Shown: positions 27,903 to 36,997 of the stretch, piece after piece
How the letters are laid out: every line of letters starts with the position of its first letter
How positions within the stretch are numbered: position 1 is the first letter of the stretch
Assembly (NCBI GenBank): GCA_905181875.1
Contig: CAJIZH010000006.1
Location: forward strand, 62,001 to 126,000
Origin: Flavobacteriales bacterium UBA6770
GTDB taxonomy: Bacteria > Bacteroidota > Bacteroidia > Flavobacteriales_G > Salibacteraceae
Length of the DNA stretch: 64,000 nucleotides
Direction of reading: 5' to 3'
Made by a program: the position numbers and the translations under genes
Notes under the pieces: generated by a model
The model's input: only the letters and a program-made list of their open reading frames with translations
Told to the model about the DNA's origin: nothing
Database searches by the model: none

Positions 27903-29174
27903 TTATTTTATATCCACAAATGTGTAAGCTTTTCCTGCCTTACCAGCGCGGCCAGTTCTACCAATTCGGTGAATGTAACTATCGAAGGTCATTGGCAGTT
28001 GATAATTAATAACGTGTGTTACGTCAGAAACATCTAGTCCACGAGCCGCAACGTCAGTTGCAACCAATACACGAACTTTACCTTGCTTGAATTTATTCAA
28101 AGCATTCTGTCTAGCATTTTGAGTTTTATTTCCGTGAATTTCATCAGCTTTAATTCCAATGTTGTTCAGCATGCTCGTCAATTTTTTTACTTTGAATTTA
28201 GCTTCCTCAAATATCAGTAGCTTATCCATTTGCTGAGATTCCATCAAATCAGTTAAGATCTTAAATTTATCTTCTCCAGCATTAATGCGAATCACTTCCT
28301 GATCAATATGATCACCGGTAGTTTCTCCATTACTTACTTTAACTCTTACAGGGTTATTCAAGATTTCTTTGATAAATCCTTCCTGTTTTCTATCCAGTGT
28401 TGCTGAAAACAGTAATGTATGTTTTCTACTTTTCATCAACTGCAAGGTTTTCTTAACGTCATTAATAAAACCCATATCGAGCATTCTGTCAAATTCGTCC
28501 AACACCAATGTGTTTACGTTGTCCAACTTAAATGCACGTCTGTTTATCAGATCCAAGAGTCTGCCTGGAGTTGCTATAATTACATGCGGCGTTCTTCTTA
28601 GGTTTCTAAAATCACTATTGATATTAGTACCACCAATAAAACATGAACTGTGCAAATTGAGTCCTTTGGTCATGGTCTTAAATTCATCTTGAATTTGAGT
28701 AGCCAATTCCCGAGTAGGAGCCATTATTAAAGCGTAGGTTTTGTTTTGAACTGGATGTTGAATCATTTGCTCAATCATTGGAATTAAAAATGCTCCGGTT
28801 TTTCCGGTTCCAGTTTGTGCAATACCCAAAAGGTCTCTACCTTCTAACAAGCTTTCTAGCGTTCTGTCTTGAATCTCAGACGGACGTTCAAATCCTTTAT
28901 CTTTTAATAATGTTTTTAGTTTGTCATTAATTGGCAATTCTTCAATAGTTCTTTCTGCTCTAAAGTCTTTTACTTGATCAGTATGAACTGCTTTTTTTGA
29001 AAGTAAGTTTGGGTCTAGGTTCGAAACTTGTTTTGCTTTTTTAGGTCGGGCTTTTCCGCCTTTACTAAAACTTGGTTTGCCATTTGAACTGCTTGGTCGA
29101 CTTCTGTTTCCGTTTTCACTTGCGTTGTTAAAACGTTTTTTTGGTTTGTCTTTTTTGTAATTTGAATTATTCAT
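27903..29174 (-). CDS. DEAD-box RNA helicase with DEFD motif II
   Basis: A 423-residue ATP-dependent RNA helicase. A basic, low-complexity N-terminal tail of about 55 residues (NNSNYKKDKPKKRFNN, KGGKARPKKAKQ) precedes the core. The core has motif I AQTGTGKTGAFLIP, Ia APTRELATQI, motif II written DEFD (LVLDEFDRMLDMGF) instead of DEAD, III SAT, and VI HRIGRTGRAGKAG. DEFD is a known variant in Bacteroidota and should still coordinate Mg-ATP. Likely roles are ribosome assembly or RNA unwinding in the cold. A second DEAD-box gene lies upstream on the same strand after 382 bases, long enough for separate control. Confidence 0.93.
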   Translation of the reverse strand: MNNSNYKKDKPKKRFNNASENGNRSRPSSSNGKPSFSKGGKARPKKAKQVSNLDPNLLSKKAVHTDQVKDFRAERTIEELPINDKLKTLLKDKGFERPSEIQDRTLESLLEGRDLLGIAQTGTGKTGAFLIPMIEQMIQHPVQNKTYALIMAPTRELATQIQDEFKTMTKGLNLHSSCFIGGTNINSDFRNLRRTPHVIIATPGRLLDLINRRAFKLDNVNTLVLDEFDRMLDMGFINDVKKTLQLMKSRKHTLLFSATLDRKQEGFIKEILNNPVRVKVSNGETTGDHIDQEVIRINAGEDKFKILTDLMESQQMDKLLIFEEAKFKVKKLTSMLNNIGIKADEIHGNKTQNARQNALNKFKQGKVRVLVATDVAARGLDVSDVTHVINYQLPMTFDSYIHRIGRTGRAGKAGKAYTFVDIK

Positions 29175-29556
29175 ATATAATTTTGCTCATACCAAATTTG
29201 GGTAAGAGCTTTTTGTTGTTTGAGAGAGTACTGCGCTGTACTAGCTCGATAAGAAATTTGTTTTGATTTTAATTAGAAACTGTCGCTGCCTGCGCAAGGC
29301 TTTTGAAAATTTCTCGTTTTTCCGTCTTAAGAACTTCTAATTTTTTGTTCTTGGAAAATTGGATCTCGGCAGTATTGCCACGTCCTTCTGGTATGCAAAG
29401 GTATGTTTTTATTAGCGATAGTTTAAATCACTTTCGAAATCTATCAATTCCATCAATTAGTGGTTTATTAAAAGAAGCGAATCTGATACTACTGATGCGT
29501 TTAGCGGACAAGTATTTTTCTTTGAGTCAGATGTTTACTTAAACTAAAGCATCAAT
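29175..29556. other. Long spacer between the two helicase genes
   Basis: The 382-bp spacer has no supported gene. It contains a small stem AGTAC-TGCGCT-GTACT near 29228. Part of it may be the 5' leader of the DEFD helicase; cold-induced helicase mRNAs often carry long leaders, but no specific structure can be assigned. A plus-strand frame at 29303-29542 looks spurious. Confidence 0.4.
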
Positions 29557-30792
29557 TTATTTCTTCTTTTTCTTCTTGCGCGTTTTCTCGAACAATTCGT
29601 TTTGTTCCATCAATGACTTCCAATCGTCTTTGCCATCATCAGAGAAGAGTATAGTAGCTTCTTTTTCGCCTTTGTCAATTTCAATTATTGTAATCTTAAC
29701 TCCAGTATAATTTTCGATGGCTTCTAAATAGTCACGCTCTTCTTTTGCGCAAAACGAAACAGCAGTTCCTTTTGATGTTCCACGACCAGTTCTACCAATG
29801 CGGTGTACGTAATTTTCCGCTACGTCAGGCATATCATAGTTTATTACCAAATCTACATTTGGAATATCGATTCCCCTTGCATTAACATCAGTAGTAATTA
29901 GCACTCGAATGTCATTTGATTTAAATCTATTTAGAATTTCGATCCGTTCCTGTTGTTCAACATCCCCATGCATACACTCAGTGGAAACCTGAACGCGCTC
30001 CATTGCAGACTTTACACGCTCTGCACGAACTCGAGTCCTGACAAAAACCAAGATTTTTAAATCTTCAAAATCTTTGATATAACGTTCCAAAAAGAAACGT
30101 TTATCATCCATTTCTATAAATGCCAATGCATGTGATACATTTTTAGAAACCGGATCTTTTGGTGATAATTGAATTCGAATTGGATTGGTAACCAACGAAT
30201 AAGCAAGTTTTTTAATTTCGTCGTTAATGGTTGCTGAAAAGAATAGTGTTTGTCTATCAGCGGGAATATTATGCAAAACATCTTTAATGTCTTTATAAAA
30301 ACCCAAAGCCAACATCTGATCGGCTTCGTCTAAAATCAGTGTTTTTAAGTTTCTAAGGTCTATGCTTTTTTGATTCAATAAATCAAACATTCTACCTGGT
30401 GTAGCCACCAAGATATCGATACCACGATCCAATGATTCTTTTTGCCCATCTTGATCGACACCGCCAAAAACACTTATCGTTCGAACTTTTGTATTTCTCC
30501 CCAAATCATGAAAAACCTTCGTGATTTGCAATGCCAATTCTCGTGTTGGAACCATTATAAGCGCTTGAATTCCAAGCTCCTTTTTGAAGCTTTTATTCTC
30601 TTGAACTTTATGAATGATCGGAATTGCAAAAGCTCCAGTTTTTCCAGTTCCCGTTTGCGCAACGGCAAGAACATCTTCACCATTTAGTATATTAGGGATT
30701 GCTTTAAACTGAATATCCGTGGGACGTTTAAAACCCAATTGTTCTAGATTGGCCTTTATTTCTGAACTAAGTGTGTAAGATTCGAATTTCAT
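29557..30792 (-). CDS. DEAD-box RNA helicase
   Basis: A 411-residue ATP-dependent RNA helicase of the RhlE-like group. The Q motif region is LGFKRPTDIQFKAIPNIL, motif I AVAQTGTGKTGAFAIPI, Ia VPTRELALQI, II LILDEADQMLALGF, III FFSATI, V TTDVNARGIDIPNVD and VI YVHRIGRTGRG. A short C-terminal tail ends in KTRKKKKKK, a basic RNA-contact tail typical of RhlE relatives. It has the standard DEAD box, unlike its neighbour downstream. Likely roles are ribosome maturation and mRNA turnover. Confidence 0.95.
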   Translation of the reverse strand: MKFESYTLSSEIKANLEQLGFKRPTDIQFKAIPNILNGEDVLAVAQTGTGKTGAFAIPIIHKVQENKSFKKELGIQALIMVPTRELALQITKVFHDLGRNTKVRTISVFGGVDQDGQKESLDRGIDILVATPGRMFDLLNQKSIDLRNLKTLILDEADQMLALGFYKDIKDVLHNIPADRQTLFFSATINDEIKKLAYSLVTNPIRIQLSPKDPVSKNVSHALAFIEMDDKRFFLERYIKDFEDLKILVFVRTRVRAERVKSAMERVQVSTECMHGDVEQQERIEILNRFKSNDIRVLITTDVNARGIDIPNVDLVINYDMPDVAENYVHRIGRTGRGTSKGTAVSFCAKEERDYLEAIENYTGVKITIIEIDKGEKEATILFSDDGKDDWKSLMEQNELFEKTRKKKKKK

Positions 30793-30921
30793 AGCAGCGG
30801 CAAAGTTAGAAGGTTGGTTGGAAGTTAGGAAGGTTGATTATTGATAATTATGCTTGCAGGTTAGAAGAAGTTTCAAAACTCCACTTGCATTCACCCTGAT
30901 TTAGTTTAGAATTTCAATAGT

Positions 30922-31791
30922 TCACGGCAGAGGAATATAAGTATCGTCTCCTACAATCTTTGGAAATCGTTTGTTTGACCAATCTTCTTTGGCTTGTTCT
31001 AATCTTTCTTTGGAACTGGAACAAAAGTTCCAAAACAAAAAACGTTCTTCTGGAAAAGGAATGCCTCCGAATAGCAAAACATGTGCATTTTTTGAAAGTG
31101 AAAATGAAGTGTTTTCCGCATTTTCCGTAACAATCATATTTCCTGCGTCAATCGTTTCAAGTTCGCAGGATACTGTGCCATTGACGATTAGTAATCCCAA
31201 TTCGCCTAGCAAGTTACTGCCGATGTTTAATTGTGCAACATCAGCACAACTCACTTCAATCATAAACAAATCCGAATGAACGGGCAGAGGAGAGGTTCTT
31301 TTATATCCTGCTCCTGCAATGAGTTTGAAGTTAAGGTGATTCTCCTTCCAAGTGGGAATATCCTGACCAGGAATGAAATCGAAGCGCGGACTCATCTCTT
31401 CCTTATCTTTTGGATGTGCTACCCAAATCTGATAGCCATGCATTACGTATCCTTCGGGTGTTTTAAGATATTCAGGAGTTCGTTCTGTATGCGCAACTCC
31501 TGATCCAGCAGACATAAAACCAACATCACCGGCTTTAATAATCTGTTGCACTCCAGTACTATCCTTATGTTCAATAGCACCTTCAAAAAGGTAGGTGAGT
31601 GTGCTCAATCCAATATGCGGGTGTTGATCGACTCCCAAATAACTGCCTTCTGAAACGTGTTTTGGTCCCATATGATCAATAAAGACAAAAGGGCCGACGC
31701 TGCGTTTTTGTCTAAAAGGTAAAATTCGACCAACAGTAAAATTCCCAATGCTCCTAGAGCGTTCGGGTATAATTAGTCCTTTGTTCGACAT
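30922..31791 (-). CDS. Pirin family protein
   Basis: A 289-residue bicupin of the pirin family. Family marks are RSIGNFTVGRILPFRQKRSVGPFVFIDHMGP, the metal-binding HPHIGLSTLTYLFEGAIEHKDS and GDVGFMSAGSGVAHTERTPE. A C-terminal cupin ends with the usual FGGIPFPEERFLFWNFCSSSKERLEQAKEDW. Pirins bind iron and some act as quercetin dioxygenases or redox sensors; the role here is unassigned. It is the last gene of a three-gene operon with an alpha/beta hydrolase lipoprotein three bases upstream and another lipoprotein before that. Confidence 0.94.
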   Translation of the reverse strand: MSNKGLIIPERSRSIGNFTVGRILPFRQKRSVGPFVFIDHMGPKHVSEGSYLGVDQHPHIGLSTLTYLFEGAIEHKDSTGVQQIIKAGDVGFMSAGSGVAHTERTPEYLKTPEGYVMHGYQIWVAHPKDKEEMSPRFDFIPGQDIPTWKENHLNFKLIAGAGYKRTSPLPVHSDLFMIEVSCADVAQLNIGSNLLGELGLLIVNGTVSCELETIDAGNMIVTENAENTSFSLSKNAHVLLFGGIPFPEERFLFWNFCSSSKERLEQAKEDWSNKRFPKIVGDDTYIPLP

Positions 31792-31794
31792 GGT

Positions 31795-32661
31795 TTATTG
31801 ACGAATGAAATTTAACATCAACTTTTCATAAGCAGGAAATCCCATATCGGTGGCAGTGCTATGGCCAATCCCTTCTAGTTCAGCTGAATATTTTTTAGGA
31901 TTGTCATATCTATTGTAAACGTATTTAAAGTTTTCGAAGCTAGCAGTTTTGTCCTCCGTTCCATGAATCCACAATAAGTAATTGTTATAATCTTCTATTA
32001 CGAGCGGAATATTGTATTCGAAAGAGGTTACCGTAGATCCATTTAAACCCAGTCCAGTAGCGTCTTGTAATAGTTTTGTACTGGTGGTTAGCGGTGCGTC
32101 AAGAACTATTTTTTCAATTTCTAAAATACTTGGATTAGCAGCTAAATGTGCGGCAGGCATTGCTCCTAAACTATATCCATAAACTATCAGACGCTCTTTG
32201 CTTAAACCTCTTTCCTGCAGCCAACCAATGCAAGCTTCACTATCAGCGACCAAATCTTCAATCGATTCACTGTTTCCTTCAGAATTTCCAAAGCCGCGAT
32301 AATCGAACATCATAACCCCATAATTATGTTGCCCACCAATATTGGCAAGGTTGGCGGTTAGCTGCCAGTAATCGTTCATGTTCGGAAGATTTCCGTGTAA
32401 ATAAAGGATAATGGTATCGGTTTTAATTTGATCTTGACTACCGATGTACAAGGTTACAATCTTGGCTTTAGATCCAGCATTATTTGATACTAAGCTAAAC
32501 TGACTCACCAAACCTTCATCAACAAATTGCTCTGACAAATCAGCGTTAGTAAAACTATATTCAACCTGTTCTCCTTTTAAAAGGGCAGAAGCAACATCAT
32601 TTTTGCATCCAACAAGAATTAGCACATTAACTATAAACGATATGTAAATTAAGAGCTTCAT
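31795..32661 (-). CDS. Alpha/beta hydrolase lipoprotein
   Basis: A 288-residue hydrolase anchored by a lipoprotein signal (MKLLIYISFIVNVLILVGC). The alpha/beta fold has oxyanion HGN (LYLHGNLPNM), the strand GVMMFDYRGFGNSEGN, nucleophile elbow GYSLGAMP, acid in WIHGTEDKTASF and the catalytic His in GIGHSTA. It resembles the BEM46/YqkD-type family of esterases. Substrate is unknown. It overlaps the upstream lipoprotein by ATGA and is followed after three bases by the pirin gene, so the three are probably co-transcribed. Confidence 0.88.
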   Translation of the reverse strand: MKLLIYISFIVNVLILVGCKNDVASALLKGEQVEYSFTNADLSEQFVDEGLVSQFSLVSNNAGSKAKIVTLYIGSQDQIKTDTIILYLHGNLPNMNDYWQLTANLANIGGQHNYGVMMFDYRGFGNSEGNSESIEDLVADSEACIGWLQERGLSKERLIVYGYSLGAMPAAHLAANPSILEIEKIVLDAPLTTSTKLLQDATGLGLNGSTVTSFEYNIPLVIEDYNNYLLWIHGTEDKTASFENFKYVYNRYDNPKKYSAELEGIGHSTATDMGFPAYEKLMLNFIRQ

Positions 32662-33317
32662 TCTGTTTTGAAAATTCGATATGCAACTTTTAAGTAAACA
32701 CCTGCAGCGCCTTTTCCTCCGATGGATGTGTGGTCAACTTGAGGAATCATAAGAGTCTTATTAAAGTTAAGCCATTTGGCTTCAATGCCAAATATCCATT
32801 TTGGTCCTTCATAATTATAACCTAAATAAAGAGCAGGATGTATAAGCTTCCCTTTTTCTAATTCTACTGTGCCTTTGGCAACATCATACCAGTTGGTTAA
32901 TCCAATAAATGGAACATGCCGTTCTCTAACTTGCCAGTGTAAGTTGAATGCTGTTTCTGGAAATAGACTTGAATTGCCAACCCTCATGTCAATTATAGGA
33001 TTCAGAATAAGACTACCTGAAATACCAGGTTGCCATTTTCGAGTTTCTAAAAAGCTGTAATTAGCTCCAACATCAAATTGTAAGGATTGATAAGCTAATG
33101 TGGTAGTATGAAATCCACCAAAAACACTCAATTTTTCAGAAATCCCGTAAGCTCCAGAAATGCTGCTCATTGGAATCGGAAATCCGACAACTGGACCTCC
33201 AAGATCAACTGCAATTCTGGTTTCTCCTTTTTCTAGTGGTTTTACCACACGAGTTGTGTTGCATGATGCCAATAGTATCGTGGATAAACAAAGAATACTT
33301 TGTAGAATGATTTTCAC
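32658..33317 (-). CDS. Unrecognised envelope lipoprotein with beta-strand pattern
   Basis: A 219-residue lipoprotein starting at a GTG (33317), with signal MKIILQSILCLSTILLASC and lipobox Cys 19. The mature part alternates hydrophobic and polar residues and has repeated aromatic ends (LSVFGGFHTTTLAYQSLQFDVGANYSF, YLGYNYEGPKWIFGIEAKWLNF, GVYLKVAYRIF). This suggests a small outer-membrane beta barrel or barrel-like lipoprotein. I do not recognise a family. It is first in the operon with the hydrolase (4-base overlap) and the pirin gene. Confidence 0.7.
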   Translation of the reverse strand: MKIILQSILCLSTILLASCNTTRVVKPLEKGETRIAVDLGGPVVGFPIPMSSISGAYGISEKLSVFGGFHTTTLAYQSLQFDVGANYSFLETRKWQPGISGSLILNPIIDMRVGNSSLFPETAFNLHWQVRERHVPFIGLTNWYDVAKGTVELEKGKLIHPALYLGYNYEGPKWIFGIEAKWLNFNKTLMIPQVDHTSIGGKGAAGVYLKVAYRIFKTE

Positions 33318-33359
33318 TCTGCCAAAGTATTCTTTTTAAGAACCAATGTCAACAGGTAA

Positions 33360-34346
33360 TTAGGAGGCTCCCATATATTGGATAAGGAAGTAGTAGAAAG
33401 GAATTCCTATCATGACATTGATAGGGAATGTTATGCCCAGGGCCATGGGCAAGTACAAACTTGGGTTTGCCCTCGGAATTGCCTGTTTCATGGCGGCAGG
33501 CACTGCGATATAGGAAGCACTTGCTCCAAGAATGGCAAATAACAATTGATTGCCAGTTGAATCGGTAATTTTTAAACTAAGCATTAAAGCCAATAATCCA
33601 TTTACGAAAGGCATTAGTCCTGCGAACAAGAAAGGAAAAATTCCAGTCTTGAAAACTACGCTGAGGTGTTTACCACTAGTTACTCCCATATCAAGAAGGA
33701 ATAAAGCTAGAAATCCTTTGAATAAATCTGTCGTAAATGGCTTAATTCCAGCGGCTTGAGATTCACTGGCCATTAATCCAATGATCAAACTTCCTAATAG
33801 CATGAGTACGCTGCCATTGGTAAGGCTATGATATATGGTTTGTCCAATACTTTGCGGAGCGGGATCGCTTTCTTGACGCTCAGATTCTCCGAAACGTCTC
33901 ATTAACAGCACACCAATAATGATTGCAGGGGCTTCCATCATTGCCATTACCGCAATCATATGTCCATCGAATATTACGTTCTCCATTTCTAAAAATGAAA
34001 CTGCAGTAACAAAAGTAACTGCGCTAACAGAACCATAAGAAGCTGCGATTGCGGCGGCATTCGAAATTCCAGTTTTCTTTCTAATTAGGAAAAAAGCAAG
34101 TATTGGAACAGAGGAGGCTAAAAAACATCCAAGAATTAAGCTCCAGATTATTTCAAAACTAAGTGAGCTATGCGCTAATTCTTGGCCTCCTTTAAAACCT
34201 ATTGAAAGTAATAAGTAAAGCGTAATGAACTTGGAAGAACTTTCAGGAACCTTAAGATCACTCTTGAGTTGTACTGCTATTATCCCCAATAAAAAGAACA
34301 TTAGGGCTGGGTTAGTGATACTCCTAGTTAATTCAAAGAAGCTCAT
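33360..34346 (-). CDS. sbtA: SbtA-type sodium-dependent bicarbonate transporter
   Basis: A 328-residue inner-membrane transporter with about ten helices. It matches the SbtA family (DUF897): NPALMFFLLGIIAVQLKSDLKVPESSSKFITLYLLLSIGFKGGQEL, ASYGSVSAVTFVTAVSFLE, ALFLLDMGVTSGK and the repeated half near the C-terminus, GASASYIAVPAAMKQAIPRANPSLYLPMALGITFPINVMIG. In cyanobacteria SbtA takes up bicarbonate with sodium; in heterotrophic marine Bacteroidota it may supply anaplerotic carboxylases. The usual PII-like partner SbtB is not present. Instead a 120-residue protein of unknown type lies 2 bases upstream, and a LysR regulator is divergent. Confidence 0.9.
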   Translation of the reverse strand: MSFFELTRSITNPALMFFLLGIIAVQLKSDLKVPESSSKFITLYLLLSIGFKGGQELAHSSLSFEIIWSLILGCFLASSVPILAFFLIRKKTGISNAAAIAASYGSVSAVTFVTAVSFLEMENVIFDGHMIAVMAMMEAPAIIIGVLLMRRFGESERQESDPAPQSIGQTIYHSLTNGSVLMLLGSLIIGLMASESQAAGIKPFTTDLFKGFLALFLLDMGVTSGKHLSVVFKTGIFPFLFAGLMPFVNGLLALMLSLKITDSTGNQLLFAILGASASYIAVPAAMKQAIPRANPSLYLPMALGITFPINVMIGIPFYYFLIQYMGAS

Positions 34347-34348
34347 AA

Positions 34349-34711
34349 TTAATGGATTTCAATTACGGTTTTCTTCGTGAAAGTGATGTTTTTTCCCAAT
34401 TGTTCAACCTTCAACAAAAAATTGTGCAGCGCTATACCCGATAGTTCATCGGTAACAACGGTTTTATCGTCGATCCAATTCAGATTGCTTTTATCCAATT
34501 CTCCTTTTTCTCTCAATATATTTTCAAACAATGCTTTTAATTGTTCGACATCTATTGAGCGTTTTTCTTCCTCAGTAACATCGGCAGCGCTAGACTGATC
34601 AATTTTCTTTTCTATTGATATTACCATATCTGAAGTCTTTTGTTGTTGAGCATTTGACATTGAGCGATTGCCATTTGAATTTATCCCTTGCTTTTCTGAT
34701 TCTAATTCCAT
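34349..34711 (-). CDS. Small hydrophilic protein in operon with SbtA
   Basis: A 120-residue cytoplasmic protein with ATG at 34711; an in-frame TTG at 34732 would add seven residues. The first half is polar and probably disordered (ESEKQGINSNGNRSMSNAQQQ), then come a helical stretch (EEEKRSIDVEQLKALFENILREK) and a beta-like C-terminus (WIDDKTVVTDELSGIALHNFL, NITFTKKTVIEIH). It is not a PII or SbtB protein by sequence. Its stop is 2 bases before the SbtA start, so the two are almost certainly co-translated. It may regulate or assemble the transporter; this is inference from position only. Confidence 0.65.
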   Translation of the reverse strand: MELESEKQGINSNGNRSMSNAQQQKTSDMVISIEKKIDQSSAADVTEEEKRSIDVEQLKALFENILREKGELDKSNLNWIDDKTVVTDELSGIALHNFLLKVEQLGKNITFTKKTVIEIH

Positions 34712-34796
34712 GTTTTTCAGTTTTATGGGCAAAGATTAGATGACTTATTCATTTGCGTTTATCTATTCTTTTTATGATATACATTTGCTTTTAGTT
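34712..34796. promoter_or_regulatory. Divergent promoter region, sbtA operon and LysR gene
   Basis: For the LysR gene, TACATTTG (34780-34787) matches the -7 consensus, with TTTG at 34752-34755 upstream (24-base gap, slightly long). For the sbtA operon, AATCTTTG on the minus strand (34737-34730) is a one-mismatch -7. The 85-bp shared region is the expected place for LysR binding, but no clear dyad is visible. Confidence 0.5.
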
Positions 34797-35717
34797 ATGA
34801 ACTATACTCTACATCAATTAAAAGTATTTGTATGCATTGTAAAGAATCAGAGTGTTACAAAAGCCTCTGAAGAGCTCTTCCTATCTCAGCCTGCAGTTAG
34901 TTCGCAACTCAAGAAGTTGCAAGACCAATTTGATGTCCCATTAACAGAGATCGTTGGAAGAAAGCTGTTTGTAACTGAATTTGGAAAAGAGATAGCCGAG
35001 GTGTGTAAACGGGTTTTGTTGGCCTCCAATGAAATAAAGGAGACTTTAGAACAATATAAAGGCCTCGTTTCTGGTCACTTGAAAATCTCTGTAGTTTCAA
35101 CTGGAAAATATGTGATGCCCTACTTTCTGAGTGGTTTTACAAAACTATTTCCAAGTGTGAATGTGGCCATGGACGTAACCAATAAACAACTTGTGGTGGA
35201 AGCGTTATCCAAAAATGAAACTGACTTTGCGCTCGTTTCAGTGCTGCCTAGCAATTTACCCCTTGAGAGTATTGATCTCATGGATAATGAATTGTACTTC
35301 TTTGGGAATTGGGAAAATGCTCAGCGATTTATTGGAAAGACGGCAAGTTCAAGCGAAATTTGTGAGCTTCCTTTAATTTTCAGGGAGCAAGGTTCTGCCA
35401 CAAGAAATGCAATGGAAGAGTATATTATAAAGCAGGGCATTAAAGTTAATCAGAAGTATGAGTTAGTTTCTAACGAAGCTGTTAAACAGGCAGTAAACGC
35501 AGGTTTAGGGTATAGCATTATGCCACTTATTGGATTAAGGAATTCAATTAATGCTGGAGAGATAAAAGTCATTAATGTAAAAGGGCTGCCCATTCAAACT
35601 CAATGGACGCTGTGTTATTTGAAAGGTAAGAAGTTGTCTCCGGCAGCAAAAGCATTCATAAGTTATCTTGAGGCGCATAAAGATCAAATCATCGAGAAGC
35701 ATTTTTCTTGGACATAG
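34797..35717 (+). CDS. LysR-family transcriptional regulator (CbbR/CmpR-like)
   Basis: A 306-residue LysR regulator. The N-terminal winged HTH is MNYTLHQLKVFVCIVKNQS, TKASEELFLSQPAVSSQLKKLQ, VPLTEIVGRKLFVTEFGKE. The effector-binding domain begins near 92 and includes the REQGSATRNAMEEYI segment typical of CbbR/CmpR/NdhR-type regulators of carbon assimilation. The ATG at 34797 is chosen because the longer start at 34740 would overlap the promoter elements and add non-family residues. It is divergent from the sbtA operon, so it probably controls bicarbonate uptake, as CmpR and CcmR do in cyanobacteria. Confidence 0.92.
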   Translation: MNYTLHQLKVFVCIVKNQSVTKASEELFLSQPAVSSQLKKLQDQFDVPLTEIVGRKLFVTEFGKEIAEVCKRVLLASNEIKETLEQYKGLVSGHLKISVVSTGKYVMPYFLSGFTKLFPSVNVAMDVTNKQLVVEALSKNETDFALVSVLPSNLPLESIDLMDNELYFFGNWENAQRFIGKTASSSEICELPLIFREQGSATRNAMEEYIIKQGIKVNQKYELVSNEAVKQAVNAGLGYSIMPLIGLRNSINAGEIKVINVKGLPIQTQWTLCYLKGKKLSPAAKAFISYLEAHKDQIIEKHFSWT

Positions 35718-35863
35718 CATTTGGTAAGTATTTTTGAAGTCAATTTTATAGGTATCAGATTAAGCGAAAATCAATGGTTGAGTTTTTAGAAACCTAATCT
35801 TTCTTAAATCTACTGAACCTTCTAATTTACCCCTTGTCTTTTCGGTACTTTCGGTCATGTACT

Positions 35864-36997
35864 ATGGATAAAAAAGATTCAAAAAAAACGCCTAAAACTG
35901 GATTTGAATTCAGCCTTTTTGAAGCTGAAGAAAAACCACTATTTGATAAACTCTTAGAGATTTTTCAAGAGCTAATTACGCATACTTCTGGAGACTATGA
36001 CGAAGCAATGGATTGGCTGCGCCAATTAGATACAGAATACAAACTAACGAATGAAGATTACACCTTAGAAGATTTTGAAGAAGATTTGAAAAAGAAAGGG
36101 TATATCCAAGAGCGTCTAGATCCCGATGGAGCTCCTGGAATGGGAATAACTGCTAAAACCGAGCGAGCAATTCGAAAGAATGCTTTAGAGCAATTGTTTG
36201 GTAAAATCAAAAAGCAGGGTTCTGGAAATCACAAAACGAAAGTTACTGGACAAGGAGATGAGCATACCGGAGATTTAAGAGAATTTCAGTTTGGAGATAG
36301 TCTGGAGCAAATTTCAATTACCGAAAGTTTGAAAAATGCGCAGGTAAATCATGGAATGGGAAACTTCAAGCTTACAGAAAACGATTTAGTAGTAGAGGAG
36401 ACTCATCATAAATCTCAAATGAGTACCGTACTAATGATTGACATTAGCCACAGTATGATTCTTTATGGTGAAGACAGAATTACTCCTGCTAAGAAAGTAG
36501 CAATGGCTTTGGCAGAACTAATCACTACTCGATATCCAAAAGATACCTTAGACATTCTTGTTTTTGGAAACGATGCATGGCCCATAAAAGTTAAGGATTT
36601 ACCTTACTTACAAGTTGGTCCTTATCACACCAATACAGTTGCTGGCTTGGAGTTGGCAATGGACTTGTTAAGGAGAAAAAGAAACACCAACAAACAAATA
36701 TTTATGATAACCGACGGCAAGCCAAGTTGCTTGAACATGCCAGACGGTACGTACTACAAAAATAGTAATGGCTTAGATCCTTTTATTACCGAAAAGTGCT
36801 ATACAATGGCAGCGCAGGCTCGTAAAAGACATATTCCGATTACGACATTTATGATTGCTCAGGACCCATACCTAATGTCGTTTATTGACAAATTTACGCT
36901 TTCAAATAAAGGAAAAGCATTTTACACTGGATTAAAAGGATTGGGCGAAATGATATTTCACGATTACGAAAACAACAGAAAAAAACGATTAAAATAA
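35864..36997 (+). CDS. vWA-domain protein paired with AAA+ ATPase
   Basis: A 377-residue cytoplasmic protein. The first 170 residues are charged and helical (EAEEKPLFDKLLEIFQELI, TSGDYDEAMDWLRQL). A von Willebrand A domain follows with a MIDAS motif DISHSM (MIDISHSMILYGEDRITPAKK), then FMITDGKPSC. The ATG at 35864 is used; an upstream in-frame TTG (35834) would add ten poorly conserved residues. Its stop overlaps the start of the AAA+ gene (TAATG), so the two are coupled. vWA and AAA+ pairs of this kind act as metal-dependent chaperone or chelatase-like machines. The client is unknown. Confidence 0.9.
   Translation: MDKKDSKKTPKTGFEFSLFEAEEKPLFDKLLEIFQELITHTSGDYDEAMDWLRQLDTEYKLTNEDYTLEDFEEDLKKKGYIQERLDPDGAPGMGITAKTERAIRKNALEQLFGKIKKQGSGNHKTKVTGQGDEHTGDLREFQFGDSLEQISITESLKNAQVNHGMGNFKLTENDLVVEETHHKSQMSTVLMIDISHSMILYGEDRITPAKKVAMALAELITTRYPKDTLDILVFGNDAWPIKVKDLPYLQVGPYHTNTVAGLELAMDLLRRKRNTNKQIFMITDGKPSCLNMPDGTYYKNSNGLDPFITEKCYTMAAQARKRHIPITTFMIAQDPYLMSFIDKFTLSNKGKAFYTGLKGLGEMIFHDYENNRKKRLK

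Noticed and set aside
29303-29542. 79-codon plus-strand frame between the helicases
   Set aside because: Low complexity, no recognisable motif, and antisense to a likely mRNA leader.
33360-34346. Full carbon-concentrating system
   Set aside because: No carbonic anhydrase, RuBisCO, carboxysome or SbtB gene is present in the window; only the transporter, small partner and LysR regulator are.
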